Source of the DNA: SHAN690 sp040221375
Lineage (GTDB): Bacteria; Bacteroidota; Bacteroidia; Flavobacteriales_G; Salibacteraceae
Assembly (NCBI GenBank): GCA_040221375.1
Contig: JAVKEP010000016.1
Location: forward strand, 1 to 30,606
DNA length: 30,606 nucleotides
Reading direction: 5' to 3'
Under the pieces are notes generated by a model. The model was not told the origin of the DNA. It ran no database searches and saw only the letters and a list, made by a program, of their open reading frames with translations. Positions 1 through 7,737 of this stretch are shown here, piece by piece (the stretch's first letter is position 1; the number at the start of each line of letters is the position of its first letter). A program made the translations under genes and the position numbers.

Positions 1-312
1 GTAGGAATGCCTTCTGCGGTGTACTTTGATTGGAACGAAGAAGAGCGCTCGACCATTCTCATGGCTGGAGTGCCCGTGGCTGAGGGAAGCGTGGACGGTC
101 TAGCTTCGCACGAAGTGTCGGGTAAGGCATTGGTTATTGACTACTACGGACCGTATGAAGGCACAGGTGAAGCGCATCTAGCCATGGAGGAATACATGAA
201 ATGGCACGGAACAGAGATGGGTGCCGTCGCGATAGAAGAGTATATCACGGATCCTGTGGAACAGCCGGACCCTGAAAAATGGTTGACAAAGGTTTATTAC
301 CCAACTAAATAG
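1..312 (+). CDS. GyrI-like small-molecule-binding domain protein, 3' part
   Basis: The frame is open to the left window edge (two sense codons precede the Met codon at base 7), so this is probably the C-terminal part of a longer gene. The visible 101-103 residues resemble the second half of the GyrI-like/AraC effector-binding fold: a strand with YYGPYEG, an amphipathic helix (HLAMEEYMKWH) and the typical ending E-x-Y-x-x-DP...P-x-KW-x-x-x-x-YYP. In this family the domain binds small hydrophobic or cationic ligands. In Bacteroidota it often stands alone or is fused to an SRPBCC domain. The N-terminal fusion partner, if any, is outside the window. Met at base 7 as true start is possible but would give an unusually short domain. 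Confidence 0.7.
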   Translation, partial: VGMPSAVYFDWNEEERSTILMAGVPVAEGSVDGLASHEVSGKALVIDYYGPYEGTGEAHLAMEEYMKWHGTEMGAVAIEEYITDPVEQPDPEKWLTKVYYPTK

Positions 313-372
313 GCCTAACAGCAAGCTCTGAGCGTTATAAACAGGCGGGTATTTAAACTGCGGCATAAAGAC

Positions 373-403
373 TTGTGTGGAGGGGTGATAAGACTTACCT
401 TTG
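373..403 (+). promoter_or_regulatory. Bacteroidota-type promoter of the FKBP gene
   Basis: TTG at 373-375 and TACCTTTG at 396-403 are separated by 20 bases. This is a full match to the -33/-7 pattern TTG-N19/20-TAnnTTTG known for the Bacteroidota primary sigma factor. Transcription should begin near 408-412. This excludes the upstream in-frame start at 375 and leaves a leader of about 55 bases before the ATG at 465. Confidence 0.75.
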
Positions 404-416
404 CAGTACTATTAAG

Positions 417-437
417 GAGCCCATAAATCGCGGGCTT
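417..437 (+). other. small hairpin in the FKBP leader
   Basis: AGCCC (418-422) pairs with GGGCT (432-436), plus a G-T wobble outside, around a 9-base loop. It lies in the predicted untranslated leader, about 28 bases before the start codon. There is no T-run, so it is not a terminator. It may be chance. Confidence 0.25.
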
Positions 438-464
438 CATATTACTAATTCTCAATACAAGTTT

Positions 465-896
465 ATGAAGATCGTTGAAGAAAACGACACCGTATCGCTA
501 CATTACACAGGAACCCTCACCAACGGAGAGAAGTTCGATTCATCTGAAGGACGCGAGCCGCTCAGCTTTGAAGTTGGCAGTGGACAAGTAATTCCAGGCT
601 TTGACAAGGCAGTAGTCGGAATGAAAATTGACGAAACCAAGAAATTTACCATCCCTTCTGCTGAGGCGTATGGAGAGCCAAATGAAGAATTGGTTTACGA
701 GGTTCCAAAAACTTCGATTCCAGCAGATTTGAAACCACATGAAGGCCAGAGACTGGTTTCCAACCTTGAAGACGGTCGACAAATTCCCGTTACAATTACG
801 AAGGTATCGGACGAATCGATCACGTTGGATGCCAACCATCCACTTGCAGGTCAGGACTTGACATTCGATATTAAAGTCGTGTCGATAGATTCTTGA
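465..896 (+). CDS. FKBP-type peptidyl-prolyl isomerase, SlyD-like
   Basis: This 143-residue protein catalyses cis-trans isomerisation of prolyl bonds and probably acts as a cytosolic folding helper. The FKBP half shows VSLHYTGTLTNGEKFDSS near the N-terminus and GQVIPGFDKAVVGMKI in the middle. The chaperone-like insert (insert-in-flap) follows at roughly residues 65-120, and the protein ends with the SlyD hallmark DANHPLAGQ-L-F. The Cys/His-rich metal-binding tail of E. coli SlyD is absent, as is usual outside Proteobacteria. No signal peptide is visible. The ATG at 465 is chosen because the upstream promoter places the transcript start near 410; the frame is open from 375 but that extension would overlap the -33 element. 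The gene appears monocistronic or co-transcribed with the following desaturase (25-base gap, no terminator seen). Confidence 0.9.
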   Translation: MKIVEENDTVSLHYTGTLTNGEKFDSSEGREPLSFEVGSGQVIPGFDKAVVGMKIDETKKFTIPSAEAYGEPNEELVYEVPKTSIPADLKPHEGQRLVSNLEDGRQIPVTITKVSDESITLDANHPLAGQDLTFDIKVVSIDS

Positions 897-921
897 TTTT
901 GATAATTAAAACCATTTTGAT

Positions 922-2010
922 TTGATAGAAGCAGCACCAAGATTTGACAGGAAAAGCAAGCGAGATTTCTCGCAAACGCTTCGAAAAAGGGTAAACAAGT
1001 ACTTTGACGAAAATGGCTTGAAAAGAACCGGAGATTTCCGCGTGGCGATCAAGGCACTTTTTATGTTTTCCTTGTATTTGATTCCTTATTTCATGATTGT
1101 TTTCACCCATGTCACTGGCTGGCAATACTTGCTTATGTCGGTCATCATGGGGGTAGGCGTGTCTGGTATAGGCTTGGCCATCATGCACGACGCAAATCAC
1201 GGATCCTTGTCCTCTAAAAAATGGGTGAATGACCTGTTTGGGTATTCATTGAATATGATCGGTGGACACTACCTCTGTTGGAAAATTCAACACAATGTGT
1301 TGCACCATAGTTTTACCAATGTGCACGGCGTAGATGAAGACTTAGAAGGCGGCCATATATTGAGGTTTACACCGAATGAGCCTTGGAAAGCTCGTCATCG
1401 CGGACAGCATTTATATGCGTGGTTTCTCTATTCATTGATGACCTTCAGCTGGGTATTTGTAAAAGACTTTAAGCGCATCAATAAGTACCATAGCATGGGA
1501 CTCGTTGAGGCCCAAGGAGCTACCTACTGGGGAACGATGATTTTCTTAGCGATTTCTAAGATTTTGTACATCGGTTACATGATTGTACTTCCAATTTCAT
1601 TGGGGTATGCATGGTGGGTGGTCTTAGGATCATTCGTCGTGATGCACATGATTGGTGGTTTGATGTTGGCGATGATCTTTCAACCCGCCCACGTCATGGA
1701 AGACCATGAGTTCGTTGAGAACAAGCGTGAAGTGATTGAAGAGAGCTACGAAAGCCATCAGTTAAATACAACTTCAAACTTTGCCCCTACAAATCGTATA
1801 TTGACTTGGTTCTGTGGTGGTCTCAACTACCAAGTAGAACACCACATTTTTCCGAATGTGAGCCATGTTCATTATCCGGCAATTTCAAGCATTGTCAAGG
1901 ATACAGCGAATGAATTCTCGTTGCCGTATCGGTCGGTCAAATCCTTCCGTGAAGCATTGAGCATTCACCAGCGCACCTTGCGTAAGCTTGGAGATCCTTC
2001 ATGGGCCTAG
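922..2010 (+). CDS. membrane fatty acid desaturase
   Basis: This 362-residue membrane di-iron desaturase should introduce a double bond into acyl chains, using O2 and an electron donor. All three histidine boxes are intact: H89-x3-H93 (HDANHG), H124-x3-HH (HNVLHH) and Q304-x2-HH (QVEHHIFP). Four or more hydrophobic segments (about residues 45-62, 68-88, 165-182, 203-250) place the boxes on the cytoplasmic face. The Q-x-x-HH third box is typical of the DesA/linoleoyl-CoA desaturase-like group (COG3239), but regiospecificity cannot be read from sequence. A TTG at 922 is the only start codon before residue 48 in this frame, which has a stop at 907, so a TTG start is inferred. It is followed by a strong terminator. 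Confidence 0.9.
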   Translation: MIEAAPRFDRKSKRDFSQTLRKRVNKYFDENGLKRTGDFRVAIKALFMFSLYLIPYFMIVFTHVTGWQYLLMSVIMGVGVSGIGLAIMHDANHGSLSSKKWVNDLFGYSLNMIGGHYLCWKIQHNVLHHSFTNVHGVDEDLEGGHILRFTPNEPWKARHRGQHLYAWFLYSLMTFSWVFVKDFKRINKYHSMGLVEAQGATYWGTMIFLAISKILYIGYMIVLPISLGYAWWVVLGSFVVMHMIGGLMLAMIFQPAHVMEDHEFVENKREVIEESYESHQLNTTSNFAPTNRILTWFCGGLNYQVEHHIFPNVSHVHYPAISSIVKDTANEFSLPYRSVKSFREALSIHQRTLRKLGDPSWA

Positions 2011-2028
2011 CATTCAGATAATAATTAG

Positions 2029-2059
2029 AAAAGGAGCTTCCGTTGAGGCTCCTTTTTTT
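2029..2059 (+). terminator. rho-independent terminator after the desaturase
   Basis: A perfect 9-bp stem, AAAAGGAGC (2029-2037) with GCTCCTTTT (2048-2056), closes a 10-base loop. The T-run spans 2053-2059. It sits 18 bases after the desaturase stop codon and ends just before the PhzF gene. Confidence 0.9.
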
Positions 2060-2070
2060 ATGTTCGTTCG

Positions 2071-2871
2071 ATGCTAGAACCAGGGACTTTTCACCTCCTC
2101 AACGTCTTTACAGGCCAGAACGCCTTGGGAAACCCTTGTTGTGTCTTGTTTCTCGACGACCTGCAAGACAGTCATAGGCTCCATGGCATTGCCAAAAATT
2201 TCAACCAGCCCGCTACGGCGTTCGTCCGAAACCGAGGAGAGGGTGAGGTAGACATTAGGTGGTTTGCGCCCGAATCGGAGATTGATTTATGCGGACACGG
2301 AGCACTGGCGGCTACGAAAGTGATCTTGGCCGGAAACCCTGCACAAGATTCATTGGTCATGCACTATGGGGATGGTCAGCTAGAAGGAAGAAGGGAAGGG
2401 CGTCAGGTAAGCATTTCTGGAGATGCCATTCCGTGCAACGAGGCCGCTATTCCGGATTGGCTAACTGGAGGCTTTGGCGAGAGCGTCATTGGTTACTACC
2501 CTTCGGTAAATAAACACGTTGTCGTTGTACGAGAAGAAAACGCGGTGGTGAGTATGCAACCCAACTGGAAACCACTGATCGCATCTGGCGTTTTCAGTTT
2601 CGCCGTAACCGCCCGATCAAAGAATGAGGAAGTAGATTTTGTCTCTCGTGTTTTTCTTCCCCAACTTGACATGAAGGAAGATCAAGCTACTGGAAGTGCT
2701 CACATGGTGCTGGCTCCTTATTGGTCAAAGGTGTTGGAAAAGGACCAACTGAATGCGTTTCAGGCGAGCGCAAGAGGAGGTAGAATGAAATGCGAGGTCA
2801 TGGACGATCGTGTTAAACTAACGGCTGCGTGCACACGTTTCGGAGAAGGACGAATGAAAGAGGAAGCATAA
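2071..2871 (+). CDS. PhzF-family isomerase-like protein
   Basis: This 266-residue member of the PhzF/diaminopimelate epimerase-like fold is cytosolic, with no signal sequence. Visible family signatures are the opening FHLLNVFT...NPCCVLFLDD, the substrate loop CGHGALAAT, and the second-half signature DQATGSAHMVLAPYW. In PhzF itself a Glu in the motif NLSET (E45 in Pseudomonas) acts as general acid/base. Here the aligned stretch reads NQPATAFV, so that position is Ala. The chemistry may therefore differ, or another residue may take over. The length is slightly shorter than the usual 260-300. No phenazine genes surround it, and most homologues in Bacteroidota have unknown substrates. It begins 12 bases after the preceding terminator, so it should have its own promoter or rely on read-through. 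Confidence 0.88.
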   Translation: MLEPGTFHLLNVFTGQNALGNPCCVLFLDDLQDSHRLHGIAKNFNQPATAFVRNRGEGEVDIRWFAPESEIDLCGHGALAATKVILAGNPAQDSLVMHYGDGQLEGRREGRQVSISGDAIPCNEAAIPDWLTGGFGESVIGYYPSVNKHVVVVREENAVVSMQPNWKPLIASGVFSFAVTARSKNEEVDFVSRVFLPQLDMKEDQATGSAHMVLAPYWSKVLEKDQLNAFQASARGGRMKCEVMDDRVKLTAACTRFGEGRMKEEA

Positions 2872-2880
2872 ATAACCCTA

Positions 2881-2902
2881 GGAGTAGACCAATCCCTGCT
2901 CC
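2881..2902 (+). other. hairpin between the PhzF-like and permease genes
   Basis: GGAGTAG (2881-2887) pairs with CTGCTCC (2896-2902) with one G-T wobble around an 8-base loop. Only a three-T stretch follows, so termination would be weak at best. Confidence 0.25.
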
Positions 2903-2917
2903 CCAACTTTGTCTGTT

Positions 2918-3982
2918 ATGTTTGAAAAACCGATTGATTTTGACCGTTTTGTAAGAATGTTGCTCACAGTCGTATTGGTGGCCGTAGCCTACCTCTTACT
3001 AAAAGAGTTGTCTGCGGTTCTTTTGCCCTTTTTCGCTGCATGGATCACTGCATATTTATTCGAACCTATCGTTGCATTTATTCAACGTCTTGTTCCCAAA
3101 CGTGTTTTGGCCGTGATGATCACCCTGGTGCTCTTATGTGCCGTTGCAATTGGAAGTTTGGTCCTGTTCATCCCGTTACTTGCACACGAAATCACAGCGC
3201 TCCAATCCATGCTTACGGAACAGTTGAGCAACATACAATGGCCTGCTTGGATCCCTCAGGATGTCGCAGTTCAATTCAATGAGTACTTAAGTACAATGAA
3301 CTGGCAGGACATCATCGCACAGGAAGCACTGCTCGACAAGGCGGCTTCGGCCTTATCGAGTGCCTGGGGCGTGATGTCTAATTTGGTCGGCGTCGTTGGC
3401 GCGCTCTTTGGCATTGTAACCTACCTTCTGTACTTGATATTCATCATGCTCGACTATAACAGAATTTCAACGGGTTGGAAATCGTTGTTGCCAAAGAAAT
3501 ACGAGGCGTTTGTCGTTCAACTAGTCGATGACATGGAAGAAGGAATGAACGGTTACTTCCGGGCTCAAAGCAAAATCGTAGTCAGCGTGGCCATACTATT
3601 TGCCATTGGCTTTAAGATCATCGGGTTGCCGTTTGCTATAACGCTCGGCATCCTATTAGGGTTGATGAATTATGTCCCGTATGCTCAATTAATAGGAATT
3701 GTCCCTGCCATTGGGTTGACCGCGTTGCATGCCTTGCAGACGAATGAAAGCTTCTGGATGATGCTGGTGTTGGTTTTGATCGTATTTGCCGTGGTTCAAC
3801 TGCTGCAAGACATATTCCTGACGCCTTATTTTTTAGGAAATTTCAGTGGATTCAATCCTGCAATCATTCTGCTGTCGCTAAGCATTTGGGGAAGTTTATT
3901 AGGACTGATGGGCATCATCATTGCCATTCCGCTTACATCCATCGCATTGGCATATTATAAGCGTTACTTCCTGAAACATTGA
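2918..3982 (+). CDS. AI-2E family (PerM-type) membrane transporter
   Basis: This 354-residue integral membrane protein belongs to the AI-2E/PerM/YdiK family. Members are proposed permeases for small molecules or ions (autoinducer-2, Na+/H+); the substrate here is unknown. Hydrophobic segments pair at the N-terminus (about 15-50 and 58-85). A hydrophilic extracytoplasmic stretch rich in Trp and Gln follows (IQWPAWIPQDV), then a further group of segments from about 145 to 340 with the family-typical GLPFAITLGILLGLMNYVPY and a late GSLLGLMGIIIAIPL. The ATG at 2918 is preferred to an in-frame TTG at 2909. Its stop TGA overlaps the TTG start of the next gene, indicating translational coupling. Confidence 0.9.
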   Translation: MFEKPIDFDRFVRMLLTVVLVAVAYLLLKELSAVLLPFFAAWITAYLFEPIVAFIQRLVPKRVLAVMITLVLLCAVAIGSLVLFIPLLAHEITALQSMLTEQLSNIQWPAWIPQDVAVQFNEYLSTMNWQDIIAQEALLDKAASALSSAWGVMSNLVGVVGALFGIVTYLLYLIFIMLDYNRISTGWKSLLPKKYEAFVVQLVDDMEEGMNGYFRAQSKIVVSVAILFAIGFKIIGLPFAITLGILLGLMNYVPYAQLIGIVPAIGLTALHALQTNESFWMMLVLVLIVFAVVQLLQDIFLTPYFLGNFSGFNPAIILLSLSIWGSLLGLMGIIIAIPLTSIALAYYKRYFLKH

Positions 3983-5199
3983 GCAACCCACGAGTAGCTG
4001 TCATCGGAGGCGGAGCCGCGGGATTCTTCGCGGCATTGTCTGCAAAGCACCACCATCCCGCTTGTGAAGTGGTCCTCTTTGAGAAAAGCAACAAGGTCTT
4101 GTCGAAGGTGAAGGTGAGTGGAGGTGGGCGCTGCAACGTGACGCATGCCGCCTTTCAACCCAAAGAACTCCTAAGTAACTATCCCAGGGGTCAACAATTC
4201 CTCAAGAAGGCATTCAAAGAATTTACGACATCAGATACCGTTGAATGGTTTGCTAGCAAAGGATTAGCGCTAAAGACCGAAGAAGATGGAAGGATGTTTC
4301 CGACCTCTAACTCTTCACAATCGGTCATCGATGTATTCATTCAGTCGATCGAAAGCAACGACATTACCCTTCGAATCTCGACCCCTGTCAATTCCTTGGG
4401 TTGGGAGGAGGATGGGCAGGTTTGGTCCTTACGCAGTAGCCTCGGAACGGAACGTTTTCATAAGGTCATTATCGCAACAGGAGGCTCTCCTAAAAGCGAA
4501 GGATTCGATTGGATACGCTCCTTGGGTCATAGCATCGTACCTCCGGTGCCTTCCTTGTTTACGTTCAACTTACAAGATCCCAGCATTTGTGCACTTTCAG
4601 GTGTAAGTGTGCCATCTGTCAGGTTGAAAATCAGAGGAACCAGTTTTGAATCATCGGGCCCAATGTTGATCACGCATTGGGGATTTAGCGGACCCGCTGT
4701 CTTGAGGACGAGTGCCTTTGCGGCGAGGCATTTGGCTGATCGTAACTACGCATTCAGCGTACAGGTCAATTGGATGGCCGGACAAAATGAGGAGGCATGG
4801 AGGTCTACTGATAGCTGGAAAGAAGCGCTTTCCTCTAAAAAGAAAGTAAGCAATCAGAACCCCACATCCTTGCCAGCGCGGCTTTGGCATTGGCTACTCC
4901 TCGCCAATGATATTGACGGCAGTAAACGCTGGCTCGACCTGTCTAAAAAAGACCTCAACAGGATCGTCAACGCATTGACCAACGATGACTACAAAGTGGC
5001 TGGGAAGACTACGTTCAAAGAGGAGTTTGTTACGTCAGGTGGGGTTGATCTTTCAGAAATTGAACCTTTGACCTCCAAGAGCAGGGTAGTTCCTGAACTG
5101 TATTTTGCAGGTGAGGTAATGGACATTGACGGGGTCACCGGCGGATTCAATTTTCAAGCCGCTTGGACCACTGCTTGGATTGCTGGCCAACTTAAGTAA
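3979..5199 (+). CDS. FAD-dependent oxidoreductase, BaiN/HI0933 family
   Basis: This 406-residue flavoprotein has an N-terminal dinucleotide-binding motif VIGGGAAGFFAA (residues 8-19), the family signature VSGGGRCNVTH (46-56), and the C-terminal FAD-contacting stretch GEVMDIDGVTGGFNFQAAW. Members are called YhiN, HI0933 or BaiN and reduce or dehydrogenate poorly defined substrates. BaiN of Clostridium acts on bile-acid intermediates, but that role cannot be assumed here. The start is TTG at 3979, which overlaps the preceding TGA in TTGA. No other start codon lies upstream of the nucleotide-binding loop. Its 3' end overlaps the convergent CvfB-like gene by 8 bases. Confidence 0.9.
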   Translation: MSNPRVAVIGGGAAGFFAALSAKHHHPACEVVLFEKSNKVLSKVKVSGGGRCNVTHAAFQPKELLSNYPRGQQFLKKAFKEFTTSDTVEWFASKGLALKTEEDGRMFPTSNSSQSVIDVFIQSIESNDITLRISTPVNSLGWEEDGQVWSLRSSLGTERFHKVIIATGGSPKSEGFDWIRSLGHSIVPPVPSLFTFNLQDPSICALSGVSVPSVRLKIRGTSFESSGPMLITHWGFSGPAVLRTSAFAARHLADRNYAFSVQVNWMAGQNEEAWRSTDSWKEALSSKKKVSNQNPTSLPARLWHWLLLANDIDGSKRWLDLSKKDLNRIVNALTNDDYKVAGKTTFKEEFVTSGGVDLSEIEPLTSKSRVVPELYFAGEVMDIDGVTGGFNFQAAWTTAWIAGQLK

Positions 5200-6019
5200 G
5201 CGCTATCCCCTTATCGTTGATGGTGATTTTCCGCTCTTTGTACAACGCACCAATGGCTTTTTTAAACGACTTCTTGCTCATGGCCAATTCCCGCTGGATG
5301 TCCTTGGGTGAGGATTTATCGGTCAAGGCAAGCGTTCCGCTATTCGCTTTTAGTTTTTGGAGAATGGTGGAGGTCGCATCTTCTACATGTCCGTAGCCCG
5401 GTTGCTGCAAGAGGACATCGATGCGACCATCAGGACGAATTTGGTTGATGTAGGCCTTCATTCGCTCACCGAGTTCGATATCTGTGTGAACTTGATCCTT
5501 GTAAAGCATGCCCAAATGCTGTTCATTGACCACTACCTGATGCCCCAATTCATGCGTTTGCCAAATGATGATCTCTACTTCTTGTTTGGGAGATAGCCCA
5601 ACGGGTGAGTCCGAAAGAAAGCGAGACAGCCTTGTGGATGCGGCCAATCTCTGCGTGAGTTCATCCAAATACACAAAGAACAAGTACTTATGGCCTATGT
5701 TCAAAGGATGCGACTGCTCCTTTTTTGGTACCAGCAAATCCTTCGGTAACCCCCAGTCGAGGAAAGCCCCGGGCCCTGAGACGGCAACCACTTCCAAATA
5801 AGCCAATTCATTGACCTTTGCCTTGGGTTGCTCAGTTGTAGCGATCATACGGTCTTCGGAATCACGGTAGATGAAGACTTCAATTTCGTCATCAACGGCA
5901 AGTCCCACTGGCACGTAGCGTTTTGGGAGCAATACTTCCATTCCCAAGTCGTCGGATAAGAATACACCGATGGAAACCTCGCGCTGCACGGTCATCTTGT
6001 TGATCGCTCCGATGTTCAT
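5192..6019 (-). CDS. CvfB-like S1 RNA-binding protein
   Basis: This 275-residue protein resembles conserved virulence factor B (CvfB/YitL): several S1-type OB-fold segments followed by a C-terminal winged helix. Visible family features are the opening EVSIGVFLSDDLGMEVLLPKRY, the second OB segment with LEVVAVSGPGAFLDWGLPKDLLVP, then GYGHVEDATSTILQKLKAN. The winged-helix region is SSPKDIQRELAMSKKSFKKAIGALYKE. Known members bind RNA and influence gene expression; the target here is unknown. No signal peptide is visible. It is convergent with the flavoprotein gene and shares 8 bases with it at the 3' ends. Confidence 0.88.
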   Translation of the reverse strand: MNIGAINKMTVQREVSIGVFLSDDLGMEVLLPKRYVPVGLAVDDEIEVFIYRDSEDRMIATTEQPKAKVNELAYLEVVAVSGPGAFLDWGLPKDLLVPKKEQSHPLNIGHKYLFFVYLDELTQRLAASTRLSRFLSDSPVGLSPKQEVEIIIWQTHELGHQVVVNEQHLGMLYKDQVHTDIELGERMKAYINQIRPDGRIDVLLQQPGYGHVEDATSTILQKLKANSGTLALTDKSSPKDIQRELAMSKKSFKKAIGALYKERKITINDKGIALT

Positions 6020-6104
6020 TCAGCAAAGAACCTAAATGTTTTTCGTTCAGCATAGTAAAAATAGAACCCTCATGTGCGCTGACCATACGTTTTAGGTCTA
6101 TGCA

Positions 6105-6584
6105 TCAAGCCAAGTAAGCTCGTAGCATCCACAATGTTTTCTCCTGCTCCTTTATGTAATCGCTCATAAGCGCCGCGGTTCCTTCATCGCCTGATTTCCC
6201 TGCAAGTTCCAATAAAGCGCGTTCAAGGTGCAACAAGGCCTGAATTCCTTCAACCGTTGCCGAAACCGTGTCATTGGCCGTACTTACATCTTTGCTGGGC
6301 TGTATGTGACTACGTTCCAAAAAGGATTCGTAGGTATGAAGAGGACGTTGCTCTAATGTCAACACGCGCTCAGCAATGGCATCGATGGATGCATTGGCTG
6401 TGGTATACAATTCTTCGAATTTAACATGCAGTTCAAAGAAGCCTGGTCCCGAGATGTTCCAATGAAAACCTCTCAAGTTCTGATAGTGTACAGCGTATGA
6501 TGCTAGGAGGGTGTTTAGACTGTCTGCCAGTTCCGCGGTTTTGGCCTGAGCCAATCCGACGATGGATTGATGCTTTGTTTTCAT
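6105..6584 (-). CDS. dps: Dps-family ferritin-like DNA-protection protein
   Basis: This 159-residue Dps/miniferritin forms dodecamers that oxidise Fe(II) with H2O2 and store iron. The inter-subunit ferroxidase ligands are intact: H41, H53, D68 and E72. Their spacing (12, 27 and 31 residues from the first His) matches that known in Listeria Dps. The motif NLRGFHWNISGPGFFELH is typical. The N-terminus is short, with two Lys residues, so DNA binding through the tail would be weak. It is divergent from oxyR across 62 bases, the arrangement expected for a peroxide-induced target of OxyR. Confidence 0.93.
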   Translation of the reverse strand: MKTKHQSIVGLAQAKTAELADSLNTLLASYAVHYQNLRGFHWNISGPGFFELHVKFEELYTTANASIDAIAERVLTLEQRPLHTYESFLERSHIQPSKDVSTANDTVSATVEGIQALLHLERALLELAGKSGDEGTAALMSDYIKEQEKTLWMLRAYLA

Positions 6585-6648
6585 GTGTCAAAAGTTCATC
6601 ATCGAGGAGTTTAAATCAGATCAATATCTTTTATCTTCGCATAGATAT
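6585..6648. promoter_or_regulatory. dps-oxyR divergent control region
   Basis: This short intergenic region must hold both promoters. On the + strand TATCTTCG (6632-6639) is a near match to the -7 element of Bacteroidota. A perfect inverted repeat ATATCT (6624-6629) with AGATAT (6643-6648) and 13 bases between brackets that element and reaches into the oxyR start codon, as expected for a LysR-type autorepression site. The dps promoter is less clear. Binding by OxyR is inferred from the layout, not demonstrated. Confidence 0.45.
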
Positions 6649-7591
6649 GAATTATACCATTCAACAGTTGAACTACCTGATTGCACTCGATGTGCACCGG
6701 AATTTCAGCAAGGCAGCTGAGCATTGCTACGTGTCGCAACCGACGTTGAGCATGCAACTAAAAAAAATGGAGAATGACTTGGGTGTGGTGATCATCGATC
6801 GGTCAAAGCAGCCGCTCGTATTCACCGAACTCGGGGCCAGAATTGTGGACCAAGCCCGTCGCTCGCTGGATGACCTAAAAATCATTGACGATTTGATTTC
6901 TGAGAGCAAAGGGGAGATTGGTGGCACATTGGCGGTAGGTATCATTCCGACGTTGGCGCCTTATCTGATCCCGCTGTTCCTCGGAAATTTTTTACGTAAG
7001 TACCCGAAGGTGCAGCTGTCAATCACCGAATACAAGACGGATGTAATCCTAGAAAAGCTTCAACATGAGCACCTCGACGTTGGCATTCTATCCACTCCGC
7101 TCGATGCTGCTGGTATAAAGGAAACGCCCTTGTTCTATGAAAAAATGTTGCTCTATGCCAACTCAAAAATGGCATCAAGCCTTGGAAATAGGGTTGAGAT
7201 CGATCAAATTCTTGAGGAAAAATTGTGGGTGCTCAGCGAAGGCAATTGCTTTCGCAACCAGACATTTAATTTGTGTTCGTTGGATCAAACAGAATTCAGG
7301 AGTTTGGAAGTGAATTATGAGAGCGGATCCATTGAAACCTTGATGCGTCTCGTTGAGAAAGAGGGGGGAAGCACCATCATCCCAGAACTTTCATTGGATG
7401 CGATTTCGAATGAACGACTCGATTGCGTCAAATTCATCGGAACCCAGAACCCAGTAAGGGAAATTTCAACCGTAACCAGGCGGTCGGGATTGAAGGCGTC
7501 TTTGATCCATGCGCTTCGACAGGAAGTGCTTGCATCCTTACCAAAAGGGATCATTGAGAATGCCGTTGAAAAAATCGTGGTGGCTCTTTAA
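6647..7591 (+). CDS. oxyR: OxyR-type hydrogen peroxide-sensing LysR regulator
   Basis: This 314-residue LysR-type regulator has an N-terminal winged helix-turn-helix (residues 1-60, with NFSKAAEHCYVSQPTLSMQLKK) and a substrate-binding-type effector domain. The redox pair of OxyR is present: C201 and C210 in EGNCFRNQTFNLC, the same eight-residue separation as C199/C208 of E. coli OxyR. Peroxide should form a disulfide between them and switch the protein to its activating form. The ATG at 6647 gives the canonical LysR N-terminus; the frame is open upstream to 6497 but that region is antisense to dps. It is divergent from dps, a classical member of its regulon. Confidence 0.92.
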   Translation: MNYTIQQLNYLIALDVHRNFSKAAEHCYVSQPTLSMQLKKMENDLGVVIIDRSKQPLVFTELGARIVDQARRSLDDLKIIDDLISESKGEIGGTLAVGIIPTLAPYLIPLFLGNFLRKYPKVQLSITEYKTDVILEKLQHEHLDVGILSTPLDAAGIKETPLFYEKMLLYANSKMASSLGNRVEIDQILEEKLWVLSEGNCFRNQTFNLCSLDQTEFRSLEVNYESGSIETLMRLVEKEGGSTIIPELSLDAISNERLDCVKFIGTQNPVREISTVTRRSGLKASLIHALRQEVLASLPKGIIENAVEKIVVAL

Positions 7592-7701
7592 TTAAGGTCG
7601 ATAATCTGGCGCAACATCTATGAGGTATCACGAGGAGGGCCCGACGGAAGGCAATTCGCACTAATAAATTGTTGCCCTGAACTTTACTGCTTAATTAGAA
7701 G

Positions 7702-7709
7702 TACCTTTG
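7702..7709 (+). promoter_or_regulatory. -7 promoter element upstream of typA
   Basis: TACCTTTG, a perfect TAnnTTTG, lies 28 bases before the typA start codon; a C follows, as is common. A well-spaced TTG is not evident, though a T-rich TTTAC occurs at 7684-7688. The expected transcript start is near 7715. Confidence 0.6.
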
Positions 7710-7737
7710 CAGCCGCAAATTCAAAGGCAACAAAGCA

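Noticed and set aside
375..464. Upstream in-frame start for the FKBP gene at 375
   Set aside because: It overlaps a TTG-N20-TACCTTTG promoter, and the extra residues do not resemble the family; the ATG at 465 gives the normal N-terminus.
6497..6646. 50-residue N-terminal extension of oxyR
   Set aside because: It is antisense to the 5' part of dps, and LysR regulators begin with the helix-turn-helix domain, which starts at 6647.
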